Positions 12,345 through 25,294 of a stretch of 64,000 nt of DNA are shown in pieces. How positions within the stretch are numbered: position 1 is the first letter of the stretch; every line of letters starts with the position of its first letter. The stretch comes from Cyclospora cayetanensis (lineage: Eukaryota; Apicomplexa; Conoidasida; Eucoccidiorida; Eimeriidae). Below the pieces are notes generated by a model. The model saw only the letters and a program-made list of their open reading frames with translations, was not told the origin of the DNA and ran no database searches. Made by a program: the position numbers and the translations under genes. The stretch is from assembly GCF_002999335.1 (NCBI RefSeq), contig NW_020312753.1, positions 1 to 64,000 on the forward strand. The letters run 5' to 3'.

Positions 12345-14436
12345 ACCCAAAGTACTACATCTTGACTCCAATCTCTCATTGCTAGTACCTCTCTAGCCTA
12401 CTGTGTACTCCTTTTTCTTTTGTGCTACAGGTTGTCAGGACATTACCGGGTTACTTCGTGTAAGCGGCGGCGTGTAAAGACGTGCACCATAGCTGTACAG
12501 GTACACCTCAATATACGTCTCTCTCCATTTGCATGTATTATGTATTTTCATCCACCCCAATTTGATGTCATATTCGGAAAATCAGCTGTAGGGATACAAG
12601 ATAAGAGGGCTAACGGCGCCCCCTGCCGTTTAGCTTCCGCGGGATTGAGAAGGAAGCATCTAAGGGCCATTCGAAGCAAGGCTCAAAGGTTCTTCCGCAT
12701 GTCAAACTCATTGCCGGTTAGGGAGCATTGCGGGGGCGCCCATGCGGCCCCCCTTCGAGTTCGATGACCCAGACAGTTTCTGCTTCCCAGCTTTTACACA
12801 TATACCAGGTGGAATGCCTCCAAATTGAACCAGACCGTCTGATATTGCACTAGGACCCCAAAGAAGCGCTAGGAGCCTCTCTCTCACCTTAATTATTATA
12901 TGTGATGAGAGACCCTTCTGAAAGTTCAGCGAGGGACCGAGCTTTGCATGTAGGGCCTCTTTGAGGGGAGCCTTGTGAACAGAGGAGGAGCAGCTGACAC
13001 GGGCAACTACCATGCATCAGCACCCCAAAACGCACGCATCATGCGAATATATATACATATATATATGTATATATTTAGAGGCCTTTCCGCCAAATGAACC
13101 ACCTCGCATTGTAGATCCTTTAGGCCACAGTTCCCCTGACTGGATGTATTTTCACTCATTGTGTGTGGCCAGCTACAGTAGTCTCTTGCAGCAAGCCAGA
13201 TTGCCCTCTTGCGAACTCGAAGGCCTTTCGCCTAAGCATATTTTGGATTCTTTCTCCTTGGCTGGGGTATTCCTGAACGCCACCACTGGATCTACTTGCA
13301 GACTCCAGCAAAGTTACTGGCAATCAGGCGTAGGCGAAATAGTCCACACGTACACTAATAGTTGGCGAAAAAGGCCCCTCTGAGCCTTGCTGAGTAAATA
13401 GCCGCGGAGAAGGCTACTAGGATCGCCAGCTACCCCAACCACGCGAGCACCCTTGGCAGTAAACGCTTGTGGCTACCTGGGATCCACCCTTAGCCGTTGG
13501 ATCTAAAGATCATCCTATACGTGGCCCACCTGCTCTGCAGCCTACTGAGCTCAGGAACCGCATAAGCGGGACGGCTCCCTGGAGGGAATTTGGGTAGAGG
13601 GCGTTGTAACGGGAAATCGGGGAAGACCTACGGTTGTGTTCCCTTTTGAAGTGCTCGCACGTGAGTATTAGCCAGTATACAATGCCCCTCTTTGACGCGT
13701 TCAACTCCCCTGATTGGCCCCTAGGATGGTTCGATGCCGTTAGGTCCCTGCACCCTCAGCAACAGGCAAGGGCGGTTCTTCTTCGCCTATGACTTCTCTG
13801 GGTAACTCTTCTCCTCTCATAAAAATCCCAATCTCGGAAATATATGGCTTTTGGTTTCTATGGAAAAGCCGTGTCACAGGGCGCACGGCCCCACAGTCCG
13901 CGACTCATGAGATCCTGACGTGGGGGCGCATAGGGACCGACGTTCCTGCCGGAGGAAACCGGGTGACTTTCAGCCCTTAGATTAAAACTATGTACGCTGT
14001 ACGTAAACTCTGTGTGTAATCTGCAGTGAACGGTTTTGCGGGCGAAATGGAAACCGGGGGGCCACGGCCACTCGGTTGCAAGACACGTTTGGGTTCCACG
14101 CCCGTCTCCACTTCAGGATCACAAAGGACAGCCTGCGTGATTCTTGAGGTCCCCACCTCTGCTGCTACTGATACTGTAGTGAACTCCACGCGAAGTACCT
14201 CCAGAGAGGCGGACTTGCTGCCTTGACGAGCAGTCAGGCAGCGGCAGCAGCAGAGCAGAATCATCGGGAAGCGGACGATACTTAGCATTGCAGCTGCATG
14301 AATCCTGTTCCCCAACACCCAGGACAGTGATCAAAAGCGGCTACACAAGAAATTGTGCGGCTCCAGGCAGCGGCAGCTGCAGAGTGGTCAACACTCCACA
14401 GTAGGCTAGCGGCGAAGCCGTCCAGCACTTTCGCCC
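12345..14436. other. Intergenic, no supported gene
   Basis: About 2.1 kb after the phosphatase stop. Short overlapping frames on both strands (the longest about 120 codons, at 13012-13383) show no family signature and no clean splice chain. The stretch contains an AT-dinucleotide tract near 13045-13075. It probably holds the phosphatase 3' end and the promoter of the next plus-strand gene. Confidence 0.5.
13045..13075. repeat. AT microsatellite
   Basis: Imperfect, nearly palindromic run of AT/TA dinucleotides with single C and G interruptions (atatatacatatatatatgt core). Intergenic; likely polymorphic. Confidence 0.8.
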
Positions 14437-16994
14437 ATGGGTGCACTTCGAATTTTCTCGCTGCAGAACTGCTTGGTGCTGGTGCTGCTGCTGCGCTGCA
14501 GCAAGAGCACATATGCAGCAAAACCCAAGAGGAGCTACGAGAACACAGCAGCAACCGCCCTTTGGTTTCCACAGCCGCACACGCCTCGGTCTTGTATGCA
14601 GGCGCGGAAGCAGCAGCAGGCGCATGCAGCGGCTTTTCTTTTCCCGGACGCTTCTGCAAATCTGCTCGCACCCCACCTCGGTGCCCTTGAAACCACCACG
14701 TGCAGCCCTAGCAGCAGCAGCAAAAAGAGGAAAGCCAGCAGCGACAACGCGAGCAGTAACAGCAGCAGCACAAGCAGCCTTGGACCCTATAATGGCTGTG
14801 GTTTTTTAGATGATGAGAGCAGTGGCTCCGTTGACTCGGATGCCCAGGAGGCCATCAGTAGCGATAGCAGCGGCCGCAAAAGCAACGTTCTTCAGAACGG
14901 CCAGCCAAGGGGCAGCAGCCTGAAAGAGGCGATTGCCACAACAAGGCAAAAAATTGCTCAGCAGCTCGGGTCGGGGGCTGTGAAGCCGGACGCGTTGGTG
15001 CAGGAGCTACGACAACTGCAGCAGCAGCAGCAGCAGCGGCAGCGGCGTCCCCAGTCACTGGAACAGTTGATGGATTGGGTGGCTGCGGCAAGGCACGGCC
15101 AGTTTGCGACTGAAGGCGAGGCAGCCGCTGCCGTAGGAGGCGATGCAGAGACCTCAAAACCATCCACAAGGGAAGAGAGGTGGGACCCTTTCTTGGTCAG
15201 GTGGCTGGCTAGGTTCGGGAGGGTTCATACACTGGTGGCCAGCCCGAGCTGGCGAGCCAAGTAGGCAGATAGCCAACTCTGCACACCTCCTACAGAAGGA
15301 GGGGGCGCTCGATCTAGCCGCATCGGAGGTCACCGCATTATTTAGGCAGCTAGTTATGCAGGTAGCCTGTGCGTCCTGTCTGGAGAACTGCGCATAGCCA
15401 GCCTGCCAGCCGCGCTGAGCAAATATCCGGGGGGCCTCCTGAACCTGAGGGCGATATTGTTTTGGGGATTTTCTAGTCCATGGACGCCTGAAGCTGCTTA
15501 AGATAACTCACAGCCAGCAGCGGCAAAGGCAGCAGAAGATGCTTCTGAGTGCATGCGCAATGTGTGAGCCTCGCAGGGACCCGCCTGAAGATCCTTTTAC
15601 GTTTGAGGCGATTTTTAAGGCCGCCAAACAGCTGCGGGAAAACCTATCTACAAACGACGAGGCCCGCAGGGTAGGCTATCTATCTGTATCCCACTGCTTC
15701 TTCAGCTTCGTCGTGCACGTGTTTTGCGCACGTTGCATTGCAGCTGATAGTCCGTATGCTTCTGTCTTCGTCCCCGGCATCTTCACTGGGACGTTCCCTG
15801 CTTTTCAGTTCACCTGCTGGGGAGCCAACCGCAGCGAACCATCTTCCCAGAGCCACTTTTGCCGCTGCCTGTAGGCGCCTTTTTTGGGGCTGTTCTCGCT
15901 ATGCTTCTTACGCAGGCCTTCTTCCTGCGTCACTACGAGCGCGAGCTAAGCTCCCTTGGAATAGAGAAGGGGTCTCCTGGGTATCCGTCGTCTCCCGAGG
16001 GCCTTGCGGACCGGCTGGCGCTAGCAAGAGCCTTCGCTGCAGCGGCAGGTCGCAGCGGGGTGCCTGCAGCTTCAGCGCAGAAGCGTATTAAACACAATAG
16101 TCAGCAGCATCAGCAGCCTCTGGAGGCTCGCGTTGTCTCTGGAAGGAGGCAACGGAGCAAAGGAGGGGCAACAGGCGGCGGTAGGAGCACCCGCCAAGGT
16201 CGGAACCCGGGCCTCTCTCCTCTCGGATTCCCCTCCCTGTTGAATGTCTTCTTTGGAGGCGGCGACATGGAGGAAGACTCAGAGAAGTCCGACCAGACGC
16301 AGCAAGAGAACCAGCCGAGGCACCCCCTTGAGCACCTGCTCAGCGGTATCTTCGGAGGGGGACCCTTGGAAATTCTCAGTGGCCCTGCTGCTGCACCCGA
16401 TTTGCTGCAGCAGCTTTTCGAGGGTGCAGCTGACTTCAAAGGCCCCGAAAAGAAGCGGCAAATAGACTTCCTTCAGCCAGAGCAGGTTGACAACCAGCAG
16501 CAGCAAGCCAGTGGCACGGAGTGGAGTGAAGATCGAGAGTCAAACCCACAGCTTCTCTCTCTCTTCAACAGAGCAAAGCAAAAGGGTAGCATTGGCTTGG
16601 TTGATGTGCTGCGCAAAGCCTTTCAGGTAGGCGTACCCATCCAGTCAACATACTGGTGCTGCCACTTGGGGCTTCTTGTCACTGTTTTCTGTAATACCAC
16701 AGCTGCGGTTGCTGCTGCCTAGTAGCGGATCTTTCTGCTGGAGTATCAACGCCCATGTGGCTCTTCCATGCTCTCTGAAACTGCATGGACGACGATGGGG
16801 GTTGCACAGGTCAGGCCATACAAAGCATTAGACTCACTGATGGTCTGTTTTGTGCTGCTGCACAGGATGAAGGGATGAGGGAGCTTGCGGTGGTAGCCGT
16901 CTCCAAAGGGCTTGATGCTGCACGCGCAAAGGCAGCAAGCGCCGCAGGCCGTTACCTCTTGGCTCGCCTCCAGGACGACGGTTTGCTCCCATAG
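14437..16994 (+). CDS. Unknown secreted or membrane protein, Ser/Gln-rich
   Basis: I do not recognise the family. The first exon (14437-15195) opens with a likely signal peptide: MGALRIFSL, a hydrophobic LVLVLLL core, then a small-residue site near STYA. A Ser-rich stretch and a Gln run (around 15010-15045) follow. Further exons fit in phase at 15296-15361 and about 15533-15670. A long exon to 16626 carries a hydrophobic segment (FFGAVLAMLLTQAFF, near 15870-15915) that should cross a membrane, then basic, Gly-rich and acidic tracts. The last exon, 16866-16994, ends in an Ala-rich helix and a stop. The acceptor of the membrane exon is unresolved: the phase does not close with the simplest choice. 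Residues downstream of the signal peptide are partly basic, so apicoplast or secretory-organelle targeting is possible but unproven. Confidence 0.6.
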
Positions 16995-19970
16995 GACAGC
17001 GGCGAGGTAGCTGGCTATCTGCTAGGGAAGCTAGCTGGTTGGAGTAGCTAGCTTGTTACCTGTATATGTATGTAGTGACCGAGCTGTCAACCTACTTAGC
17101 CGGTTGTGCAGACAGCTAAGGAGATGGCATACAAATGAGCTTCGCTGGCTGGAGCCCTGGCGGCAAACTCGTTGAGTTTGCCCTTCACACACTGAGTAGG
17201 GGAGTACGAAGTATTTAAAAACAGCCCCGCCTTAAACGCTGCCAACTTACAAACGTGTGTACGCACATGTGTCTGAATGTCGACGCACCATGCGCCTGGT
17301 TCCCACGCGCGTCATCGAAGCTCTTCTACCCCGTAGATGTCGGGGTATGTATGGCCACATCTGGAATATGCAACTCTCATATTGCAACAGTATGAGGGCT
17401 GTGGGTACTTGCTCTGTGGCCATCTTGAATATTTGGAAGGAGGGTATTTAGTTGAGGGGCAACGCCTTACTGTGTGGCGTGTTACAGCCGACTAAGGTAG
17501 CCACCAAATGCTATGAGCCCCTTGTTCCGAGGCGCTGTGTCCTCGGTTCCTTCTGACCCAGTATTCAGCCCTTGCCCTCGTGGATCACTCCATTTTTAAA
17601 GAGCCACGTGGGGAATTAAGCAACCTGTATTATCGACGGCTGCTGCTGCCTCGCCCAGTGCATGCAGCCGGTCATGGGGATCCCGACAGTTCGGCAGACA
17701 CAACTGGTGCGTATTGCGAGCTAATTGTCAGATCTGCTCCGAAGCTCATGTCAGCTGACCACACCTGCGGGGACGCTGTCTCGTAATTTAGTACCAGCTA
17801 GGTTTTGGTTTTCGAGTGTGGCGAACGAGGGATTTACAACTGGGCATAGTGATGCTGCAGGTTGACGGAGCGGCTGATTTGCAGCAGCGTTTCAGCTTGA
17901 GCAGACGTTTGGCATCATCGGGAAAAGGAATTCAAAATGATAACCGCTAAGGGCTGGTTGGTGAACACGCATATATGCTCAAATTGTAGAATCGGGCCCA
18001 GGCGTGCAACGTCCTGGAAGTCGACGAGGGCGCCTACCTATTGCACTAGCTAGGACAAGCTGACCGAGGGGATGCCCCAGCGACTCCCTTAGAATCAGAT
18101 TTCAAGAAGATTGAGTGCTCCAGTCGGTCATCGTCCACTGGAGGACGCACGACAATTGCGCGGCAAGTTTGGCGGCTGATTACTAGCTCGCGGAGAGCCA
18201 GACCCCTAGGTTATAATGTTGTGCCACCTTCCTCCATGTGTACGATCGTTCGCCTTTCAGCCAATCATGGTAGAATGCCAACGTATCGTTAGAAAAACAT
18301 TTTGCAACCTAACCGCTATGGGTGGAGGAAGCAACGCTTTTTTACAATGTTTTAAACTGCTGTATGGCTTTAAATGTATCGGGTTGTAACTAGATTGGAA
18401 CATCTTAGAGTGTAGTTAATTTGACCACGAATCAGTAAAGAATGGACTAAATCGCGATTTTGTTCGTATGCCGAATAACGAGCAGCTGTGCAAGAGCGCT
18501 AGATGCTATTTGCAACTAACTGGGAATGCGTGGAGTTCTTCGTGGTCTCCGGTAGACGCACCGTAGCAGTCCCTGTCCATTCTTGCCTGTGTTAACTTCG
18601 AAAGGCGTGGGCTGGCGGGAGAGAAAGCCCTTTAAAATACACTTAAGAGTTATCTATTACGTGTGTATTGTGTCTGGACTTAAGTGCCTCTTCACAGGGA
18701 CAATGAACGGAGCCTTATGCTAGCAATCTACGAGGACCCTGCCAACAAAAAGCAAGATTAAAAGGAACCCAAGATCAGCCTATAGGCAAAAAACGGACTG
18801 GTACTGAGCGCAGCTGATGCACTGCCTCATGCTTCACTAAAAAGCAGTTCATTATGCACACGCCAAAACCTGGAGCAAAAGATAACTGGCACATACTTTA
18901 GACAGGAGGCGAGCTTTCCGAGGGCTCTGTGTGCATGGCCTCAAGCCTGTTCCTGAGCAGCTCTGAGAATGCAATATTTCGTAAACTTTCTTTTCGTCAT
19001 TCATTATTCTGGTTGTGAGCGCTGCGGACGCAGTGACCGTAGCGCGCAGGATGTTTGCCACTCTTTTCAAGTAAACTGCTCCAACGTCTACATCGCATGG
19101 TTACATCCCCCTGAGAGAAACTCTAGCCTAGTAAATAAAAATCTGAAATCAACGAGAGACGCAACAGGCAACTGATGTCTTAGCAGTCAGTGCCACGGGA
19201 AGGCAAAACGCCCAGTACCATCAGCATTGGAGGCTGCTGCTGCAACTGGCTCTCGTGTTTCTATGTGCAGACCCCAAACCCTTAATACCAAGCTATAAAA
19301 AACAATCGGCTTCATTTCCTGACAAAGAAATTCAATTCTCAGCTGATGCCCGACCCGCTGCCGTCCGCTCGGAGAGGTTCCGAGGGCAACACTTGGGTCT
19401 GCGGCAGCACGAGAAACAGCAGCGGAAGCAACACTACGACCCCGCCTCATCAAGCTCTATACCCTCTCTTTTCCTATAATAAGGAGTCCTTTTAGAGCGC
19501 GGACACTTGCTCAACCGCAGGAGGAGAGCTATAGAGAGTGGCTTCGGTCGCAACGGAAGCAGCAGCAAAGGGAGCTGTCGGCTGCCGTAGCACCACCACG
19601 TCCTGAGAATACTAGAGGACAGGTGTTCCTGGCTTGTCTCACCCATCTTGCCCCTTAATTGGGCCCCTGATAGGGGCAGAGATACCAGGATAGTGGGTTT
19701 GCGACACAGCATGCGACCCAGCCACCCTTCTAAAGCTTAGGGTGATTGCATACAGCACGAGGGGACCTCAGCGTTGCTGCAGAGGCACCAGAACATCCAC
19801 GTCCTCGTTCAAGTTGCGAAGGCCATTTAGGCCGAGACGGGGAGGGTGACGGCTCAACTACCAAGGCTGCGTGCCTCTCCAGCGTCATTTGCTGCGGCGG
19901 CGTCTGAAGGGCAGCAGCAGTAGTCGGAGGCTGCGCAGGTCCAGAGCGAACGGCATTCGCAGCAACAGCA
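16995..19970. other. Intergenic, no supported gene
   Basis: About 3 kb with only short frames. Minus-strand frames at 19187-20047 overlap the next gene or lack motifs and were not accepted. A few GCTAGCT-type short repeats occur near 17010-17060. No RNA gene recognised. Confidence 0.55.
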
Positions 19971-22900
19971 ATGGCAAATCTGCTGGCCTGCTTCCGGGTG
20001 TACACTCTGGCCTCCGTGGGGGCCCTCTGGGCACTGTTGATCCACACCTGGCTTCGCTGCGATGAATTCTATGCAGCCATCGCGCGTTTAACGACTAGCA
20101 AGTTTGCCCTCGCTGTAAGATGGCATGCATATTTCCCCATGCCACTGCTGTCTGGCGATTGTGCCGCACTTCCCTCTTTCTGCTGCTCTCGCATTTTGTT
20201 ACTATGGTGTCATAGCTGCTGCGATGTCCATGCAACTGCTTTCTGGACTCCCACTGCATTGCTGGCTGCCGAACCTGCTCCTGCGGCTGCTCTTCCATGT
20301 CTCGCATCTTGAGTGCTGGGGTGTCTGCTTGTTCCTCAGATTGAGTACAACTTTTGTTTTTTGATGTTTTTGTTGGCCGCGAAGACCTTGCTGCATCTCC
20401 TTGTCGGCCGACTGAGGGGCCTTGAGGTAGAGGTTAGTTTTCTACTTTATGAACCTTTGCTGTTTCTCTGCTGTCAGCAGCTCATTTTCTAGCAGACCTG
20501 CGCTGCACAGGCGATGCCTGATGTTCATTAACTTTGCCCTTGTTGCTTATTGGGTGCATAAGTCCGTCTTGCGGGTGCATGTTTTTGTGGCATTTGGTGG
20601 CTGCTGGCTAATCATGTGCTTCTCTAGCTTGTGACGTGGACACTACTACAAATTTCCATCAGGGGAGGGAGCGGCTTCGGCATGATGGACGATGACAGCA
20701 GATGTCTTCGAGTTCAGAGCTGCCTTTGCGTTTTTGTTGCCACAGCAAGTTCTCGACAATGGCAGGGGCTTCCTCCTGGACACCGTATTATTTCTCGTCC
20801 TGTCTTCTCCCACTCTGAATGGGAGCGAGCTCTCTCCTGTGCCACTCTCCAAGTACCTCTTGCTGCTCATTACCCTCAAGATTATGCATATAATTCTCCA
20901 GATCAAGGGAAATTCCGTGAGTGCCCCTCAGCAGTTCCACCAGTAGCGGGGATACTAACAGGAAGCGCTTCCTGCCGTTTTGATGCTACAGAAGAAAACG
21001 TCCAGCGGCCCTTGCAGCCGCCGATGCGCTCGTCCCTGTGTCTCTGCCGCTGCTATTTCTGCTCCTGCACCCTCTCCGGAGAAAACTCAATTGGAGGAAT
21101 AGCTTTAGGTTGCGTTTAGAGTCTTTCGCCTTCCTGAACAGCCCCCGTGATCATAGGCCTTTGCTGTCGTTGCTGCTGCTGCGCCCGCAGGTTTTCGAAA
21201 CAGGCGTGCCTCGCTTCTCGATGGTGGCTCGCTTGTTTTTGTTGCTGGTGCTGCTTTTGGTTACGGATGTTTCTTTTGTGTTTTTCTTTTACGCGAATGC
21301 CAGCAGTCACTCGACGTTTTACCTCTGGCTCCTCTTCGAGGTACACGAGAAAAACTTGGCGCTGTCGTCGCTCTGCTGTGCTGCTGCGGACTCCCCATCT
21401 GTGCATGTGTGCTGCCGTATTTTTCTGCCTACAGCTGCAAACCAGTGCCGGCGCCCTTGGAGCTTGGCAGGGGTGCCCCGGCAAAGGGGCAGCTGCGTCT
21501 GCTGGCGGTTATTTTCAGCACTTCTTTTCTTACCGCTTTGCTGTTGCGTCTGTGCGGTGTGTGCTGCAGTTTTTGGGGATGCTGAGTTGCAGCTGCGTCT
21601 GTGCCTTAAAATTCGCCGCGAATATCGTTGACGTCCGCTCAGAAAGTGGTACATATTAGAGTGCCCGAACCGAAGCATTTTCTGTCTTTGCCGCTGTCGG
21701 TATCTACTGCATCTGCTACGTATGCTGCTGGTAATCAGTGTATGTACGTTCGCCAGTCCAGCGTTCGCGTGTGTGTGGCTGCTGGCGTTGCCTTTTGCAC
21801 TTGTGGTGGCGGCTAACTGCCTGAGTGCACGCTACTGCTATCTCCTCTGGTGCTGTGTGCAGGCTGGCTGAATAAACCGGCCTTTGTATTCTACTTGGAC
21901 ATGGTCCACGACGTCCTTAGCCTAGGCATCTTTTTGGTGGGTTCCGTGGAGAGCCTCTCTCTGCGGTCCTTGCAATACCTGCGTGTGGCATTGAACCTCA
22001 CTTTCGCCTGCCAGCCCCCCGTCTCTTGAGTCGCTCTCTTAGACCACCTTAAGAGAGGCCTGCGTGCAAAAGTGCTTACGCTGGTGTGTGTATGGATGCG
22101 TGTCTATGTGTGTGTGTGCCTTCTTGCTTTGCAGGTGTTTATGCTCGTCTTTTTCGTCACACAACCTTCGCGTCTGCCTCTCTACATGACGGCGGATATT
22201 CTACACGTCTCCAAGGCCCTTTATCGGCGGATCTTGTCTTTTCGCAAGTATCGCGCGCTTTCGCGCAACTTGGACACCAGGTTTGTGCTCCTTATGTGCT
22301 CCAGTGCTCCCTACTGTTCACTGGAAATATTCAGCCAGCGTTTTTTTGTCACCGTGGCACCCTCTCCGTTCATCTGCGTAGGGGTTGTCTAACAAGGCGT
22401 TGTCTCTCTCTCTCTATATATATATATATAAATGTATGTATAGCTATATGTATATATATATGCTTATTTGGGATTTCAGCAGTTTCCACGTGTGTTGATG
22501 GGAGCCCTCAGTGGTCCTAGCGGGTTCCTATGGAGTGGTATGGCGAGCGCTTGCTGATAGGCCATTGTGTTTGCCCCTGTTTCGCCTCAGGTTTCCCGAT
22601 GCAACACGGGAAGAGTTGGAGGCAGCGGATACATGCATCATCTGCAGAGACGGCTTGGGGGAGGGCAGCAAAAAGCTGCCGTGTTCCCACATATTCCATA
22701 TTGATTGTCTCCGGTAGGACTCTTAGCGGAACGCCTCACCAGCAGGAGCAGGAGTTATAGGAGAGAGCAGAAGGCAGCCGCACTACCTCGAGCAGTAACG
22801 GGAGTGTTTGATGTGTGTGCGGCGCCTTCTTTGCTGCAGCGCGTGGTTGGTGCAACAGCAGTCCTGTCCCACATGCCGCGCTGACATTCCTGTGGAACCC

Positions 22901-24332
22901 GCGAGGTCGACGAGCCGAGACGCAGCAGCTCAGAGGCAACAGCAACACCCAAGCGCACTTCTTGCATCGGGAGCAACAGCAGATCGAGGCCCTCCAGGAC
23001 CACCTTCTGGCGACACCAATTACCGCGCAGCCACCAACACGGGAGGCGCGGCGAGACAGAATCCCAGCATTAGCCGCAGCAGCAGCAACAGTTTATTTGG
23101 AGCGTTCTCCCTCTTCTCTGAGCAGGCTCTGGGGGGATCTAGGCGGCGCACTCCCACCAGCGCAGCAGACCCTACTAGTAGTAGTAGTAGTAGTAGCAGT
23201 AGCAGCAGCAGCAGCAGCAGCAGCGCACATGAACCAGAAGGAGCACCTGCTTGGCAGGAGCAGAGAGAGCAACAGGCAGAGGGACTGCTTTCGGCGCTTC
23301 GTACCTCATTGCAGTTTGTAAGCCAAAGTGCCACTGCGTGTTATGCAGTGTCTCTTCATCTTTGAAGGCGGCCCGACTAGGCTCCCTTTCTCCCTTCCTC
23401 TTCTCGTCTGCGTATGCTGGTCACACAGCGTTCTTCTCCGGTTGAAGCTTCCTTCATATATGTCCCTTATTCACCCTCCCGGTCCTACCGTTTCTCAAGA
23501 TCCTTCGTGTGACTATCGTCCGCTTTGTTTCCTGCTTGGCGGTTGCTCTACATTTGCGCAAGTTTCGTTGCTGCTTTCGCTGCAGTGCGAGGCATACCGG
23601 CTGCACTCGTCTCTCTGGATCATCGAGGCTCAAATCATGCAGCTTCAGCAAGGACGACTTGCCGCTGCTGCTATTCCCCCACTGAGTCAGCTACAACAGC
23701 AACAGTCTGGTAGCTCTGCCGGGCAGCAGGAGCAGGGGGAATCCATATTGGCTGGAGAGGGTGTGCAACAGCAGCACCTGTTACAGCACCAGCAGCAGCT
23801 GCTACAGCAGCACCAGCAGCAGCTGCTACAGCAGCAACTGTGGAATCAGCAGCTCCTGCATCAGCAATTGTTGCACCAGGCAGCACTGTATGGGCCGCTC
23901 CCGATGCCTTCACAGGTTCCCAGCGCTCCCGCTTTCCCTGCATCTGGCATTCCACCCGCTTTTCCTGCTACTGCTGTGCCTCCTCCTGTCCTGTCATGGC
24001 AGTCCTTAGGCTTTGGGTCGATCCCAGCGGTTCCTTCCTATGCATACCCCCCAGCAGCACCTGCTGCAGCTTCGCCACACCCTGAGGCCTCGCTTTCGGC
24101 TGTGAGGACGCCATCGCTGCCCCCGCAGCAAGCGGAAGAGCAGCACCAAGAGCAGCACCAAGAGCAGCACCAAGAGCAACATCAAGAGCAGCACCAAGAG
24201 CCTCATCAAGAGCAGCACCAAGAGCCTCATCAAGAGCACCATCAAGAGGAGCAGGCAGAAGACGGTGAGCTGTTGCGCCTGCGGACGGAGCAACAGCGGA
24301 GATGGCTGGCGAATAGGGGCGCAACCCCTTGA
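19971..24332 (+). CDS. HRD1/synoviolin-type ER membrane RING E3 ubiquitin ligase
   Basis: Membrane E3 ligase of ER-associated degradation. Ten predicted exons close in phase to 749 residues: 19971-20114, 20340-20426, 20746-20916, 21191-21340, 21519-21648, 21863-21936, 22135-22280, 22591-22713, 22840-23317 and 23586-24332. The N-terminal ~300 residues hold several hydrophobic segments in HRD1 order, including the FYAAIARLTTSK motif after TM1 and GWLNKPAFVFYLD before the last membrane segments. FPDATREELEAAD then leads directly into a RING-H2 domain at about 316-354 (CIIC, CSHIFH, DC, CPTC; all eight ligands present). The tail is unlike animal HRD1: a Ser run, a Gln/Leu-rich block, a Pro/Ala segment and an acidic QEQH repeat. 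By family knowledge it should ubiquitinate misfolded ER proteins with SEL1L/Hrd3 and Derlin partners; none of these lies nearby. Confidence 0.93.
22403..22463. repeat. CT and TA microsatellite in HRD1 intron
   Basis: A CT run followed by TATATA tracts with TATG interruptions lies wholly within the intron between the exons ending at 22280 and starting at 22591. No coding effect expected. Confidence 0.8.
23174..23224 (+). repeat. AGT/AGC triplet repeat coding poly-Ser
   Basis: About 17 consecutive AGT or AGC triplets encode an uninterrupted Ser run in the ninth exon of the HRD1 gene, after the RING domain. Pure AGC stretches are prone to length change. Confidence 0.9.
24136..24252 (+). repeat. 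12-bp tandem repeat coding QEQH/QEPH units
   Basis: About nine copies of a 12-bp unit (CACCAAGAGCAG and variants with cat or cct) encode a Gln/Glu/His repeat near the C terminus of the HRD1 protein. Copies differ by single bases, so the array is partly diverged. Confidence 0.9.
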
Positions 24333-25294
24333 TGTGCACCTGTGGCAGTGTTTTTCGGGGTGTTGTAGCCAGCATGCGAGCTCAACGCACACATCTGCCG
24401 GGGTCCGTACGCGCTGCCGATTATTGATGCCCGAGCGCCTAAGTATTTGGGAAGTACAGAAATAGATGCGCGGGCCGCTCGACACTGCGACCCCTTGGTG
24501 CAGTATGTACTGGCTACCTAGTGCGCGCAGTTCCCCACACGGGAACTTCGCAACTCTTCCGCTGCGGGAGCAGTAGCAATTTTCACGATGCAGCTGCCAC
24601 TGTGGCTGTTCCGCATGTGGCTGCTAAGTGTCTTGCCGAGAGGCCTTTTGGGGAGTTTGAGTTCCTTCAGAATGCAGCGCAGCTGGCGGATGCATGGTGG
24701 CTGTGTAATCCGCGCAACACTCAGCCCCAGGTTGATGATTGCATGAGACCCTCTCCTGGTCAGCTGCTGGTGCACCCGTGAGAACGCTTTAAGCGCTGAA
24801 AGCCCTTAGGAGGGGCCCCTCGTGTGGCTTCCGGGGTGGGTGGTTGGGCAAAGCCAGGCCACCCTTTCCGGCGTCTTCCACACTTCCCCCCCGCTTTTTG
24901 TCGTTCAATACGAGCAGTCCTGCCTTTTGCATCATAGGATCACGCACTACGGAGGTCGAGCGTCCTTTGTAAGTGTAAGTGTATCATGGGTGACTTGACG
25001 AATAGTGCGCGGGTGGCCAGCTCGGTAGGCTGCTTACAAACTAGCTAGACGGCTAGGCGTTTCTGTAGCCGTATCATATGCCTTGCCTACGGTTATTTTT
25101 ACATTGCTGAAATGGTCTTACTAAGTTTTGGTCCAAGAATGACAAAAAGCGCAAGTGGAGAAAGAAAGGGGTTGCGAGGGAGGAAACGAGAGGACGGCAG
25201 GTGTTTTAGCATAGGTAGTCTACAGAGGCTGCGACAGGAAAGCGCGGACTCAAAGAAAAATAGGGATTTAGAGAGGCAAGGACTGCCCACAAGA
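24333..25294. other. Intergenic between convergent genes
   Basis: Separates the HRD1 stop from the AC19 stop on the other strand. A plus-strand frame of 86 codons (24521-24781) has no motif. Probably both 3' untranslated regions. Confidence 0.5.

Noticed and set aside
13720..13745. B-box-like word (ggttcgatgcc) suggesting a tRNA gene
   Set aside because: No matching A box or cloverleaf pairing upstream.
24006..24485. 159-codon minus-strand frame rich in Leu
   Set aside because: Antisense of the QEQH repeat of HRD1.
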